A stretch of 64,000 nucleotides of DNA from Dipetalonema caudispina. Its lineage: Eukaryota > Nematoda > Chromadorea > Rhabditida > Onchocercidae. The position numbers and the translations under genes are program-made. Shown here in pieces: positions 37,893 through 51,705 of the stretch. The stretch spans positions 152,901 through 216,900 of the forward strand of contig JABVXV010000081.1 in assembly GCA_013365325.1 (NCBI GenBank), read 5' to 3'. How positions within the stretch are numbered: position 1 is the stretch's first letter; the number at the start of each line of letters is the position of its first letter. The notes beneath the pieces were generated by a model, which saw nothing but the letters and a program-made list of their open reading frames with translations, was not told the DNA's origin and did not search any database.

Positions 37893-40512
37893 GTAATGAT
37901 CCGTTTTTCTAAGAGTAACGAAACTTTTCGATGAATTCAATAAATGTAAAAGCTTAGGTTAGTCATTTACATCTAGTATCAAGAAATGAGATCATCTTGA
38001 GGATAGATAATTCTTGCTACAATCATTGTTACCATTTTCGCATCGGAAGACACTTCCATCTCATTGATGACTGGCCAAGGTTTGCTTTATATAATGTAAA
38101 TAACATAAACAATCCGCTCCACACATTGATCATCTTAAGCATTTGCCGCACACACCACGTGATCAGCGTGATCAGCACAATGTTTTCCTTTTTAAGCATA
38201 CCTTTTTTTGTCAGTGAGATTCTTCACTGTCTGTTAACATTTGCATTTTACGCATAAATACTAAGATTTTTCATTTTTCAATGGATTTTTCATTAGGATT
38301 TTTCAATGATCCATAAATATATATATCTATTATCACAGTTAATTATGGATCTTTTGTTACCTTTTCTTCAACATCTCATTGAAACATCCTAATGATGATG
38401 ATCAAAATATTTATGGAAGGATTGAAATTTGAATCTGTTTACTTGTCTATCTATTCGTATTTTTTATCCCCGCGACTACTTAAATAGCCATCTGATGTTG
38501 ATAACAAATGAATTGGCTTTTTTTTTTTGAATTTGATTTCGGATTTTGAAATGTTACTCCTACACTTTTAGTTATTAATAAACAAATTAATAAATAAATA
38601 AGGGTTGTATAAAACGATCGAATGTTGCCTTCAGAAAGGTCGGGAGTAGTAGAGTGAAAAGTGGATGCATTTCTCCTGCCTATATTTTTCATATTTCTGG
38701 TGATTTTAATCGTTTTTATAGGTTAATTCTTTTCTTTGTGATATTCGTCCAACAATAAGAAGTATCCATTTACAATTTGCTCGATTATTTTAAGCAAAAT
38801 TGGCATTTCGAATATTTGACAAAGTTTCATAAGATTTTTATGATTGATAAAATTAAGTTTTTTCTTTTCCTTTCATCAGGCATTTTTTTCTTTCTTACCT
38901 TTTCTTTCGTTTTTCTTTTTCCTGCACGATTTAATTTCATAAATTGGAAAGATTTTAATATTAAATGAAATCAAAATTGAATTTGTCACCTAACATTATT
39001 TTCTGTTAGCAGTTTTGTCTGTAAAAGAAAGTTTGTTTGGAAATTCGAAGAACGATATATTTTTCATAGTATAACTACCAATGAATTTTTTTTTCAATTT
39101 CGATTTTAAATATCGTTAACGGAAATTTATACGGAAATAGAAATTCATTCCGGAAGCGGAGGAAGTTCACTGAGCAGCTGAATGAATATGAATGACCTGT
39201 GTTTTGAAAAAAATTATGGATCAAAGTGTGGAAAGGAAAGGCACTATTCCAGTGTAATAAAGAAACTATGTAAGAGATAAAGAGGGAGAGAAGAGAGGAA
39301 GGGAGAGATTAAAGAAACCAGAAGGTGCTAATTATTTTGCTTTAAAAATGAGAAAATTTTATTTACCGAATAGGGAATAAAAGGAAAAAAAAAAGGGAGA
39401 GATGAGGAAAAGAAAGATATGAAAGGAAGAGAAAATAACAATATCAGATTGTTTTGCATTTGACATATACATTCCTTCAACAAATCATTAAATGATCCAT
39501 CATTTGGCTAATTTTTGTCACTCTATTCATTGTTTATGTTTGTTTGTTTAATGGAAAAATTTTGGATCAAGCAGTTATTTCCATTAGTTGTTTGTGGATC
39601 TGAAATTGATCAGAATTACTACTACGATATTATACATTATTTATGCAGCTTTGCTAAGGATCGTTTTATTTCAAAATTTAAATGAAAAAGAGAAAGAATG
39701 GAAGGTAAGGGATTGAAATGTATATATCTCAGCCAATTTTTGTGGGTTATTTCTTTTTGTTCTAGCTTAGATCGTCTTTTTTTTTTGATCAAGTAGGAGA
39801 ATTGATCAATGGGGGAAAGGAATGAAAATGCTGCATATTGTTTGAAATTAAAACTATGGAATTTATTTGCTTATATAGAAAAAAATTGTGTACATCCTTT
39901 TGTTAATTCTGTGTTTATTTTGCAAATATGTACTTTACGTTGCAGGACATTTAAGAGTTGTTGGCTTTCTTTTTTTTTTTTTTTTTTTTTTTTCTTAACC
40001 TATTCGATAAAGTATTTAACAAAGGTGTTACTGTGACAAGTTATCAAAGTGAAATTTACTAAAATTGCTACAGTTGTTGGCATTATCCATATCCGGATAT
40101 GTGTATCAATCAATTGGATATTGGATACAGCTATCAAAAGACTAACATGATATTAATCGTTTCGTATAGAATAGATCTTCTTAACTATTTATTAATGAAT
40201 AAATCATAATTTGTAAAAATAAAGTATACAAGTTAAATTTTAGTTTGGTCAAAATTTTGTCATATTAATTAGATTAATCCCTTATTATTTTAAATTAAAT
40301 TCAAAATTTTCGATAAAAAAAAAAGCAAGAAACTGGAGGTAATTTCTCATACTCCAACAATAATATAACAAGGAATTCAGGCGTAATGCTAATTATGGGA
40401 TGGATTTTATATATATACATATTTATTGATTGATTGATTAAATTAAAACTAGCAGAAAATTAATGAGGCGATGAAACATAGTCAAATTGACAAACCGTTA
40501 TCGTTTTGTGTG

Positions 40513-40514
<2 letters not shown>

Positions 40515-40543
<29 letters not shown>

Positions 40544-40696
40544 CTTTGTTGTTGTTGTAAATCTGTTGAAAAATTACTAATTACTGAACAAATTTTAATA
40601 GAAATAGCAACAAGGATGTGTTTACGAATTTCAAATGTGAAACAGAGAAATACTTTTATTGAAGGATGAAAAAAAAAAAAAAAAAAAAAAAAAAAA
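40515..40696. repeat. T29 ... A28 inverted homopolymer pair
   Basis: A 29-base T run (40515-40543) and a 28-base A run (40669-40696) lie in inverted orientation about 125 bp apart. The transcribed RNA could fold into a long A-U stem. Confidence 0.85.
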
Positions 40697-40859
40697 GAAA
40701 CAGTGGCCTGGACTTATGCCAAGTTTAGTTTATTTGAATGCGCCACCGATCAATGATCAATGAAAAGGGAGGGTGGCAGTAAATTGGCAGTGAAAGAAGG
40801 GTGGAAGAGCTTAGAGGAAAAGAATTGTTTGTTATGCAGACGTAGTAACATTGCATCGA

Positions 40860-41034
40860 TAGGTGGTAGTAGCAATAGCAGTAATAATAGCAGCAGTAGT
40901 AGTATTAGCGATACTAGTAGAAATAGTAATAATATTAACAATAATAATAATAATAATAATAGTAGTAGTAGTAGCAGTAGTAGTATAGCAGTAGTAGCGG
41001 TAGTAGTAGTAATATAGTGGTAGTAGTAGTAGTG

Positions 41035-41095
<61 letters not shown>

Positions 41096-41427
41096 TAGTA
41101 ATGCAGACATTGTAACATAGCATGGATATTTTGGTAATAGCAGTAGTAGCAGTAAAACGGTAATATGTAATAGTAGAATGACAAGCAGGAAAACTGGTGG
41201 GTGGTTTGTTGGCGCAATGTTTACTTTTTGGTTCCAGGCCACATATTACATGCTACAATTACTGCTACTACATAACTAATGCAATTAAAACTATTACTAC
41301 TACTACTACTACTACTACTACTACAACAACAACAACAACTACTACTAGTAGTACTACTATAGCATGCTACAATACTGCTACTATTACTAATACTATTTAC
41401 TGCTATATTGCCGACTACTATTATTAG
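40860..41427. repeat. inverted pair of trinucleotide arrays, (GTA)n and (CTA)n
   Basis: A degenerate GTA/TAG array spans 40860-41103, with a nearly perfect core at about 41037-41090. A CTA/ACT array follows at 41294-41325 and continues in degenerate form to 41427. The two are reverse complements, separated by a spacer of roughly 190 bp, so the arms can pair. The open frames in the arrays (poly-Ser, poly-Leu, poly-Tyr, poly-Thr) are repeat artefacts. Confidence 0.85.
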
Positions 41428-41825
41428 TATGTTGCTAAACAAGTAAATTTTATAATATCTTTAATTTTATTAATTTTAACGTATTTTTATTTTAGGAAAT
41501 TTGTGTGTTTCAATTTGAATGAGAAATGATGAAATTAGCAACTTCGTTAGTTCTTTTTCTTTTTGTATGAATTTTTGTCACTTTAAAGTGATAAATAATT
41601 TTAGAATTTCAATTTTGTTTTATTCGATTAATCGGATATTTAATATATGTTTGTATTTTTATGATACTTTATTCTTTCTCTTTTTTTTTTTTGTTTCCAT
41701 TGTATCATCAAGATTGCTTTTGTTGAAAGTAAGGATAATTAGTTGAGAAACTAAGAAGAAGCGTTAAGAATATTGAATACTGTGGAAAAAAAAAAAGTAG
41801 TTATACTTTTGCTATTTGTGGTATC

Positions 41826-41968
41826 TTGAATATCATTTATTATTATTATCATTACTTTATTAATTATTATTATTTTTTTATTGATTATTATTATTATTTT
41901 ATTTATTTATTTATTATTATTATTTTTATTTTGTTATTGCTATTATTATCATTGTTATTATTATTAAA
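41826..41968. repeat. TTA-type trinucleotide-rich tract
   Basis: Imperfect ATT/TTA units over about 140 bp, directly after the CTA array. Confidence 0.75.
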
Positions 41969-44450
41969 TTATCAACTATTATTTATTTCTTTTTTTCTTC
42001 CTCTTTTCATTATTTCAGAATAAATAATTTTATGTTTTTGTTGCAAATAAATTGATTAGCTTTAAGTTGTCAGTTGAATAATTTGAAACAAATTGATTAA
42101 AGTCATCAATTTAATAATTTAATTATGTAATATATTGATTTTCTATCAAAATTATTGCTATAAGTAGTTTTTTTTTGACAGTTTCATATGGTTAATATTG
42201 GATTGCTAAGACAAGATAACATTAATTGGGGTTGAATGATAATAAGAGAACAGAAAGATTCAACGAAGTAGGAGATATGTGTATTTTATTTAAAGAAAAA
42301 GGAGAATGAGTTAAGTGCATATCTATACGTGTAGATTTACGTATACGGTTACGTGTACGTATGAAATGTGAACAGATGAGTATACTAATGTATATTTGTG
42401 TCGGTATATCCTCTGATATTGTTATGTTTTAACAATCGTTAAATCTTTTTTTTTTTTTTTTGACTATTTTATTAAAGAAGACATTGAAGTGAAGAGTGGA
42501 TGAATGTTTGAAGGCTTCTATCACAAATCATCCTTGTCAGTATTTTTTGGTTGTATTACTTTTCGAGCAATTTTTCTTCTTTTGTTTTTTTTTTTCTTTC
42601 CTTCTCCTCCCCTTCGTCCACCATCTCAGTTTGTATTTATTTAAGGTAATGAAATTTAAAAGGAAGAATATCGGTTAGTGGAATTTTTTTTTACTGTATC
42701 ATACATTTGGCAAAAATGCTTCATGTATTAATGAGTCAAATGTAATTTCGTTAATGCATTAATCATCCACTAATTAGGATTTTAGTGCTATTAGAATTTA
42801 AAAAAAAAAAAGATGAAAAATTAATATTCGAAATATAGAAACTTTGAGTAATTCTATTTTGGTTTTTTTTTTTTTTTTTTTTTTCAAGTATTCGTATGAA
42901 GCAAAATTTATCAAACTATTCCAGATATGATAATTGACAAAATTTGATGCATATGACAATGAAATAATCATTTATAAAAAAATAAAAATTAAAAATTCAA
43001 CTGATAATTTTAATTTGTGAAATAGTGAGAGAAATGACAAATTATCATTTACTCGAGGACGACATTACGTTTTTTTCTTTTTTTTTTTTCTTTTTTTTCC
43101 GCTTTTTCCTTTTCCCGATACTTTATTAGTGTTAAATTGTGTAGCCAATCTTTTCAACTCTGATGAGAGTAAATTTTCATCCCTTATTTGTCAAATTTTT
43201 GTCCTGAAAAATTTGGAAGTATATTGTGTAAGTCCTTGACACTATTGAGACAAATTAAGACATTTATGGTTCACAGGCAATATAATACTTGGCAATATTT
43301 TTTGTTAACTTATCGATTTTTGCGGTTCACCAGAAATACTTAGCAAATTTGATTAATTAATATTTCCTCTTTATGGTTCTCTAAAAATTTTTAGTATTTT
43401 TCAAATCATCGTAGTTATTATTGATGATAGCTATAAAAAACAATCACATTCTTTCATCCCTACTTTTTTATCCTGATGATAATTTTCTTTCTAATTTATA
43501 TTTTAAATTGAAACAGAAATAGACATCCGTACCTCTTTTGAAATTATGCCTTACATATGAATAGAAAAATTATGATATCATCAATTTCTTATCGTTTTCA
43601 AAAATTTTACATTAATCTCACTTGGCATGAAATATTTTGGGTGAGTATTTGTTATCATTACAGCTATTACTATCATTAATATTTTGTGTCATCATTATCA
43701 TATTATTACCTATCGTACATAATTTTGCTAAAATGAGTGTTTGAGTAGTTGCTATTATAGAGATACTATTATCATAGATTATCATCGTATGCATAAAATT
43801 ACAAAGGCTACAGTCTTATTAAACAAATAAAAGATATGATAATTATTTGGTAAATATGCTGAATATATCAAAATATGTTATCGTTTGAAGTTGCTACTAT
43901 CTTTATTCATTTCAATGATTGCTGCAAGTTTTTGATTGAATACAAAACGGTTTATAGTTAATAAGTCCATTAAGTTCAGCTTTCTCAAATTAACAATCGT
44001 CCACTTTGACCCTTAATTGATAATCATTACGCTTTCGTCTTCATCATATAAACTTGTTTAAACCACAACTTCACGTTGAAAATGTAAAGAATTGAAATTT
44101 TGCAATGAGTACGATTACCAAAAAATGCAAATGTATGTGATATTTTTGTATATATATATAAAAAAAAATAGAAACCTGTAGGCTAAATAGGTCGAAATGA
44201 TGAAAGGTACCAAATTGTTCGGTCATTTATAACAGTGTAAAAAAGGTTAGAAAAATATTTGAATACATTTTTAGCATGTGTGTATGTTCTTTTATTTCAC
44301 TTTTACAATGATTTTATTAATATCAAAAGTGTTGTTAGTAAAAGGCTTGAAAACATTGAAATAAGTACGTATTTTTTTGCATACTTTTTTTTTTTTTTTT
44401 TTTCTAAAAAGTTATCAGTTATCAGCATTGATTGTACTGAATTCAATGGA

Positions 44451-44733
44451 TACATACATACATACATACATACATACATACACATGCACATACATACATA
44501 CACACACATACACGTACGGATAGAGAGACATACACGGGTGAACATATCAATGTACATTTAATAGGAAACAACAAATTGGTTCCTCATCATTATTAACATG
44601 CTATGTAGTGATGTTATAATAGATGATAATGTTGTTTTCTATATATATATATATGTATGTATGTGTATGTATGTATGTATGTGTATGTATGTATGTGTAT
44701 GTGTATATATATATGTGTGTGTGTGTGTGTATG
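44451..44733. repeat. inverted pair of tetranucleotide arrays, (TACA)n and (TATG)n
   Basis: TACA units at 44451-44515 and their reverse complement TATG/TGTA, with TA and TG units, at 44640-44733. The spacer is about 125 bp. They form a second hairpin-capable pair in the desert. Confidence 0.85.
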
Positions 44734-45127
44734 TTACTTCACTAATTTTTGTACTAAATTTCAAAACGGAAGCAAAAAAAAAAGAAAAAAGGAAAAGGAA
44801 AAGAACTTTTCACTATTTTTCTTTTAATTGTATATTTCGATGAGTTAAAATATCATCGGAAAAGTTGCACCCACATTTGCCTACTAAAAAAAAAAAAGGA
44901 AAAAAAAAAAAGAAAAAAAAAGAAATAAGAAAAAAAAAAGGAAAAAAAAAAAATTTTTTTTAAGCAAAATTTTCGTACATTTCGTAAAGGACGAACAAAT
45001 CAACGTTCTTTCTTCTCGAAATCACTTTGGTTTGCTTCGATATGGGTTGTGGGTATGGAAGTTTTCAATGTATCAAATTTTATTTCTTCCTCTTTTCTCT
45101 TTTTTTTTTTTCCCTTCTTTCATTCCT

Positions 45128-45333
45128 TCCCTCTCTCTCTCTCTCTCTCCCTCTCTTCCTTTTATAATCCAATTATTTGGGATTCAATGAATTTTTGTTT
45201 TCAAATTATTTTTTTGAAAACTTTAAATTTAAATTAAGGAACAATTTTCACTATGATTTTATTGCATTTTATGATGGTATGTATTGTGCGTATTATGCCC
45301 GTATTGTTTGTTTATTGCCATGTGTGTGCGTGT

Positions 45334-45372
<39 letters not shown>

Positions 45373-45386
45373 TATATGTGTGTATT
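45128..45386. repeat. (CT)n and (TG)n microsatellites
   Basis: CT units at about 45128-45153 and a longer TG array at 45320-45386. No coding signal. Confidence 0.85.
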
Positions 45387-45489
45387 AACAATCAATGATG
45401 ACTGTTTTGAAGGTGATGTCAACAATATTATTACAAAGATATTCCTCAACCTTTAATCTTTGATTTTAATCTCAACTTTATTACGTTTG

Positions 45490-45740
45490 GTACTGCTACT
45501 AATACTACTAGAAGTATTACGTTTGGTACTGCTACTAGTACTAGTACTAGTACTTCTATAACTACTGCTATTATTACTGTAAAACAACAACAAATACTAT
45601 TACGCTAACTATTTTGCAACAACAACAACAACTACTACTGCTACTGCAACTATTACTACAATAGAATAACATCAGCTATTACTACGATGACAACCTTTTA
45701 CAGCAACAACAATTACTGCTACTACTACTACTACTACCAT
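45490..45740. repeat. degenerate CTA-type trinucleotide region
   Basis: Scattered (ACT)n, (CAA)n and (CTA)n units over about 250 bp, same orientation as the array at 41294. A similar region is at 47775-47880. Confidence 0.75.
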
Positions 45741-46351
45741 ATAATTCTCCAATATTTTGAATTGAAAAATTTTTTCCCCCCGCCCCAATCTTCTTTCCCC
45801 CTCCCATTTCCGAAATATATTTGAAATAAAAGACATTGCTTTATTCACATTTGATTTGTTATTAGGTTATTCTTTACGAATACTATCTTTCATCAATAAT
45901 ATATCATATTTGCTGCTAACATTTTGATGATAATGTGGTAGTAGTAAGAATAACCTATTACTAAATTGCTATAATGTTCATTACTGACTGGGAAAAAATA
46001 ATAACAAGAAAATTATTGTAATCTTCCCAAATTTATCGAATAAATTATATAATGATATGATAAGAAGAAGATGTATTAGTCATATTAGACAATTTAAATA
46101 AAATGAAATATTTGATCAAATGTTTTACTTATTATAATTTTTTATGGAAATTTAAAAGTAATAAATCGTTTTTTTCTTTTTTTCCTTTTTTTTTTTCTCT
46201 CTATTTTGATATTAGAAAATCTGTACTAATATCACACAAAAAGCTCAATCAATAATTTGCTTAATAGTTAACAATAACGATAGATAATTATGTATTTATA
46301 TAATTGTATGCAAAAGCCTATGTTTAAAATAATCTGGTCGATGGCTAATTA

Positions 46352-46388
<37 letters not shown>

Positions 46389-48559
46389 ATATTAGCTAAT
46401 TAATTATGTAAAGGATTCCATTCCAAATATATATTCATTAATTTCTCAGACTAATACATTCTGTAATCGTTTTTCAAGAAGAAATTATTGTATTGTTTAT
46501 AGTTATCAAATTTCATTTATTCTCCATTTTAAATATCGAATTTATATCATTCCAAAAGAACTTTTGGAATGCTGTTTATTATTCTCTATTTCCATCAACA
46601 CAACATTAATATCATATTTGTTGAATAGCAACATATTTGAAACGGTTTTTTCCGGATTTTCCATTAAATTTTTCTGTTTGTTTGGAAATCATTTCCGATC
46701 CTTAGATATATACTCATTTATTATTGTTTGTTTGAAAACTATATTTTGATTGTTACCTCCTTTTTTATTTAATGTTTACTTTGAGTTTTTAATCCTCTAA
46801 GCATAGGTGAATTTTTACAAAAAGAAAAATCGATCCATATTTCATAATTTTCCTTTCGATTTTAACAAATTTCTAGAAGTTTCAAACCTAATTTAAACTC
46901 GGTTTTTTGTTTTTTTTTTTTTTTTACATTAATTTTTAGAAATATTTTTATTAAATCGTAAAGCTATCATATATATGTATCTGTACATATGTATTAGATT
47001 ATTTAATAATTATCATTTATTGCTTCTTTTCTTCCTCTTCTCTTCTCTCTTCCTTCTCCCTTATATTTCATGCGTTTTCATTAGGTTGATGAGTTATATT
47101 GATGCTTTTTCTTCTTCCATCCGTTGAAAAGATAAAGTTTCCTTTTGATTTCATCCCAATTTTTATTTCATCTTTTCTTCCTTTTTCTCTTTCTTTCCAA
47201 ACTTTTATTTTTCTCTCTTCTTCCTTCTCCTTCATTCAAACAAAATGAAACAAAAACAACAATGGATGATCTTCTTTATAGATTGTTGAAATCATAAATT
47301 TCCCTTCCATTTCCATTAATAATTTCTACTCTTTCATTTATCTATTTTAATCAAATTTTATTAATTAAAAACATCAAATTAAATAGTATTATATTTATAT
47401 TTTTATTTAACAAAAAATTACGAAAAAGAAAAATTTGTTCATATAATAAAAATGAAATGAATCAATGATTATATTTAATCTATAAAATATGTTACTTATT
47501 GTAGTAAAAAGGAATGAAATAATAATAAAATGATATAATTATATAATTAGATAGCTATCTATCATCATCATCATTATCATTATTATTATTATTATTCCAT
47601 CATTCATCCATAATATCCAACTGGAAATATATATGTATTATCAAGTGTAACATCAACCACACAAACTAATCTATCGAAATCAATTTATTTACATGTATAG
47701 CATGTTATGTGATATATGTGAGTGTGGTAAATTACATTGATTATGCCATTTCTTTGACTTTATGTAACAAATATTACTACCACTACTACCATTGCTACCA
47801 CTACTACCAATACTACCAATGCTACCAATACTACTACTATTACTGCCATAGAAATATTAGTATTAATATTACTATTGCTAATTAATATTATCATTTCAAG
47901 TATGTTTGTGAATTTATCCTTACAATTTTTCATTTTAATTAATGGATCAGTTATTTTTGAATATACATCTTACTTACACAATTATCATATCAATTTCAGG
48001 TTTTATCCTTACAAAAATTTCCATTTTTTCCTATCAATCTTACTTTTAATTTCTTTATTTTTTTTTTTTCTCACTTCTATTTATCCCTCTGTCTCTCTTC
48101 CATCCCCTCTCTTCTTCCATTCTTAATATCTGAATAATTACACTCTCTTATTGATGTTTCTAGTTGACATCAATCTTAAAATTGTGCGAAAAATATAAAC
48201 ATTAGACTGGTTTTTATGATAGTGTTAATTCAATTTAATTATCTTTTCTTTTTTTTTTTTTTTTTTTTTTTTTCTTATATCTTCTTCAATTATATTATAT
48301 ATTTTTCTTCTCTTTTCCTTTTTCTTAATGAATCATATGTTCTAATATATAGCGTAAGTGACGTGAATTATATACGTTTTATTCGTACGTGAAAATGTAT
48401 GCTTTATTCTCATGAGAAATGTTTTCGTAATTGAAATAGCTGTATCCAAGAAAGAAGATAATCAACAATCTTGTATTCATAAAAGTGATGATAGATTGAT
48501 GATTATGGTAACAATCTTTTTCATCAATTAATTTCTCTGTAGGAATTATATATCATATA

Positions 48560-48567
<8 letters not shown>

Positions 48568-48598
<31 letters not shown>
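48568..48598. repeat. (TA)n microsatellite
   Basis: About 15 TA dinucleotides, 190 bp upstream of the first visible hlh-30 exon. Confidence 0.9.
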
Positions 48599-48601
<3 letters not shown>

Positions 48602-48790
48602 ATTCACTGTCAGTGTGAGATAATTGAATTTAAATTTGAGAAAATTGAATTAGAAATTATGTTCATTTGAAAATGTGATTAACATCAAAGTTGATCACTT
48701 TGATGTATGATATATATATTACGTTTGTTTTCTCGTCGTTTTATTTGCTATACATCAGGATATGTTTGTTTTTTTTTTTTTTTTTTTTAG

Positions 48791-49744
48791 CTGGATGATT
48801 ACATAACTGGTAAAATTTTATCATTAGAAGACGATCAAATGGCGCTACGAGAACTGGGCGCTACCAAGGCACAGGCGGTTTGTTTTATAGATTCCCACGG
48901 ATGGTCGATTTAAAAAAAAAAAAAATGAAAGAAAGGAAATCGAGAGGGGAAATAGGGAAAGTGATGAAATTGTTACATATGATCCAGATGATAAAATTGA
49001 CTTTTCCTCTTAATTTTTCAGTTAAATAATAAATGAAGCGGTTGAATTTTGTAAGTTTTATCAGTTCCCACTTTTTTTTTTTTTTTTAGTTTAAGAGATA
49101 ACTTGCAATGATGCACATGTGTAAGTTCATTATAGCTTCCGGTAACTTATGGTTGTACCGATGGCTTAACAACACTGACATCGACATTACGTAGTACGGC
49201 AGCCTCAAAAGGTCGATTAATTCCTGGTGCAAATAATTCTTGTACGTTTTATATTACAGATTTTTGCAAAACTTGGTTTGTTCCAACTGAATTTCCAAGA
49301 TTTCCTCAGATTTCAGTTCAAAATGCCGTATATCGTGGTGCCAAGTCTAAGCTTTCATTTTGTTCGGTGCCATATTGTTTAATTCTATACTTTTCTTCTT
49401 TTTTTTTTTTTAAAGTGATAAACGAAAGATAATCAGTTTTAGTTGATTCGGGTCAAAGTACATCGCCTATTAGCTCGATATCAATTACTGGTACAAATTG
49501 TCGCCAAATTGTATCATCAAGCGCTCCGGCTAGTAGTTTGGACATGGAAACACTAGTGCGGAATGTTAGTCAGGATATTGGCAGTGATCAAGATTTTTAT
49601 CGTGAAAGGAGGAAAAAAGATATACATAATATGAGTAAGTTTATTACAGTTTCAAATATCAAACTTTAAATTTAAAGGAGTCACAAGTACGGAAGTATTA
49701 ATTATGATTTATTTACGGTGAGTGCGACTTTACTACATCTCAGT

Positions 49745-49775
<31 letters not shown>

Positions 49776-51705
49776 CTGGAATCGAAAGTGTGAGAGCTCT
49801 TATCGCTTGAATTCATTATTCATTTTCAGTCAGTAAGAGTAGATGAAATAGCTTTTCTTATAATCTGAACAGATGAAGAAATGTTTTTTCCATATAACCT
49901 GACATTAGTTGTTGATTTTTTAGTTTTTATACTGTTATTTAAATCATTCTCTGAACGTTCATTGTTACAGTTGAGCGAAGAAGGCGTTACAATATCAATG
50001 ATCGTATAAAAGAATTGGGACTTATGCTTCCCAAAAGTTCATCCGAGTAAGTGTTTCGAAATTTACGAAAAATTCCTTTTCCTGAACTTCTTTTTTTAAC
50101 CGTCAAAATCGATTTTCACGTCCATCATCAAGTTGCTTTTTTTTGCCTTTGTAAGTCAGGTAAACAAGTTCTTTTTTTTTCCAAAAGAGTGTTTTGTACT
50201 ACTCTAACTTGTGAGTATTGGTTATATTGCAGAGAACTGAAGCTAAATAAGGGAACTATATTAAAAGCCTCATGTGACTATATTCGGCAACTGCAAAAGG
50301 ATCGTGAATTGATGTTGCGGCAACAGCAATATCAGGCGAGGTTGGAACAGGCAGCGCGGATGTACGCTGATCGGGTTAAAGTTAGTAAATTTTGTTGATT
50401 TAGTTAACTTTTCTTAGTATTTTAATTTATTTTATTTCATAAATTTTATGAATTAGTTCTGGACAACTGTCGAAATTCCAAACTACTTACTTTTTATACT
50501 TCAAAGAAATTTGTTAATAAAAAGGATTTTTCAGTAGCCTTTACCAGTTGGAAATTGGTAAAGCAGTTATGTTTCAAGTTATCAGGATTGATTCTGATTG
50601 CGATTTATGATTAAAAAGAAATTGAACCGTGTGATTAACCGTTTTCTTATAATTTCATCGTTGTAAAATTTGTGTAAATTACAGGAGCTTGAAAATCATC
50701 TACAAAAAAATGGCATTGCTATACCACCAGCTTCGGTAAGTTTACCACCGATACCGCTATCATCATTTTCTAACGATGAACGATCTATAAAACAAGAACC
50801 ATTCGATGAAATTCCTCCTTCACCTTCTCACACGCCATCTAATTGTATTGTTCGTTTTTTTCTTTTTTTTTCTTCTTTTTTTAAAGAAAAAACTAGAAGT
50901 AATATCCTTAACAGCTTATATAGATCTATGTATTAAAAGTATTTTATATAGGAAAATTTATTGAAAATATCTTGTAATACTATTTTTTTTATTGATATAA
51001 TAATCCTGAAGGATGTGAAGAAAGCAAGAAAAAGAAGCAAAGTTAGCGTGTTTTCATCACTTCCTGATTTTCTTTCAGAAATCCACTGGATTTGTATCAC
51101 AATTAACTGATACAACAGCTGCCATTTCAATCAATAGTCCAGTATCCAGTCTGAATAATCGTCGAGACGGTGGTTCATTTTTGAGGTACATTTTTAAACA
51201 AGCGATTGATAGCGTATCTCACTAAGCTGGCGTATTTCATTTTGATAGTTTCAGTGCAACAGATAATCCGTATTCTACCAACACTTTTACACAATCAAAT
51301 ACACCATCATTGAATTCGCAACAACAAGGATTTCCAGATCTTATTATGGACGATTTGAATGCAGTGCGTTCTATTTTGCAGGTTTTCCATTTTCGTTCTA
51401 TTTATTTGAATTCGATCAAATTTTAATTCAATTTTTTTTCTTTTTTGTTTTTTTTCCTATGAAATATTAACTCACTTCCAAATATTTCACTGTTTCATTC
51501 TTAGTTTAGTTTGTTAAAATGGATTTTACAGGATGATCCGATGATATCAGCAGCTGGAACTGGGCCTTCACCGTCAACCAATTTAAATAATCAATTGTCA
51601 CCAGATATACTGTGGGATCATGCGAACTTCTCGCCGGATAATCAGCACAGTCAAACATCTGCACCCAATACTTATCACCAGCAAGCCAATATGGATTTCA
51701 CTTGA
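48791..51705 (+). CDS. hlh-30: HLH-30 / TFEB-MITF family bHLH-ZIP factor, 5' end not found
   Basis: HLH-30 is the worm TFEB, a nuclear regulator of lysosome, autophagy, lipid and stress genes. Nine exons: 48791-48877, 49136-49241, 49443-49634, 49971-50046, 50233-50380, 50685-50849, 51079-51185, 51255-51381 and 51532-51705. They join to 1182 nt, or 393 residues to TGA. The basic region and loop are typical of the MiT family: [20 protein letters not shown], then [18 protein letters not shown] leucine-zipper-like helix follows ([19 protein letters not shown]). An upstream acidic block ([11 protein letters not shown]) and a sumoylation-like IKQEPFDE also occur. The tail is Ser/Asn/Gln-rich. The first exon begins without ATG, so 5' exons must lie upstream. 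For the donor of exon 6 I used 50850, because the one at 50845 gives a stop. Confidence 0.94.

Larger units (their letters stand above)
35975..48790. other. 12.8 kb microsatellite-rich gene desert upstream of hlh-30
   Basis: No gene could be assembled on either strand. The interval should contain the 5' exons and promoter of hlh-30. It is dense in simple repeats: (TA)n(CA)n at 36480-36545, T29 at 40515-40543, A28 at 40669-40696, GTA-type at 40860-41103, CTA-type at 41294-41427, TTA-type at 41826-41968, TACA at 44451-44515, TATG/TG at 44640-44733, TG at 45320-45386, CTA-type at 45490-45740 and 47775-47880, and TA at 48568-48598. The only coding-like block is at 37645-37892. Confidence 0.6.

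Noticed and set aside
40750..41442. Several long open frames on both strands (poly-Ser, poly-Leu, poly-Tyr, poly-Thr, poly-Asn)
   Set aside because: They are translations of the GTA/CTA trinucleotide arrays, which lack stops in most frames. Nothing outside the repeat supports a gene.
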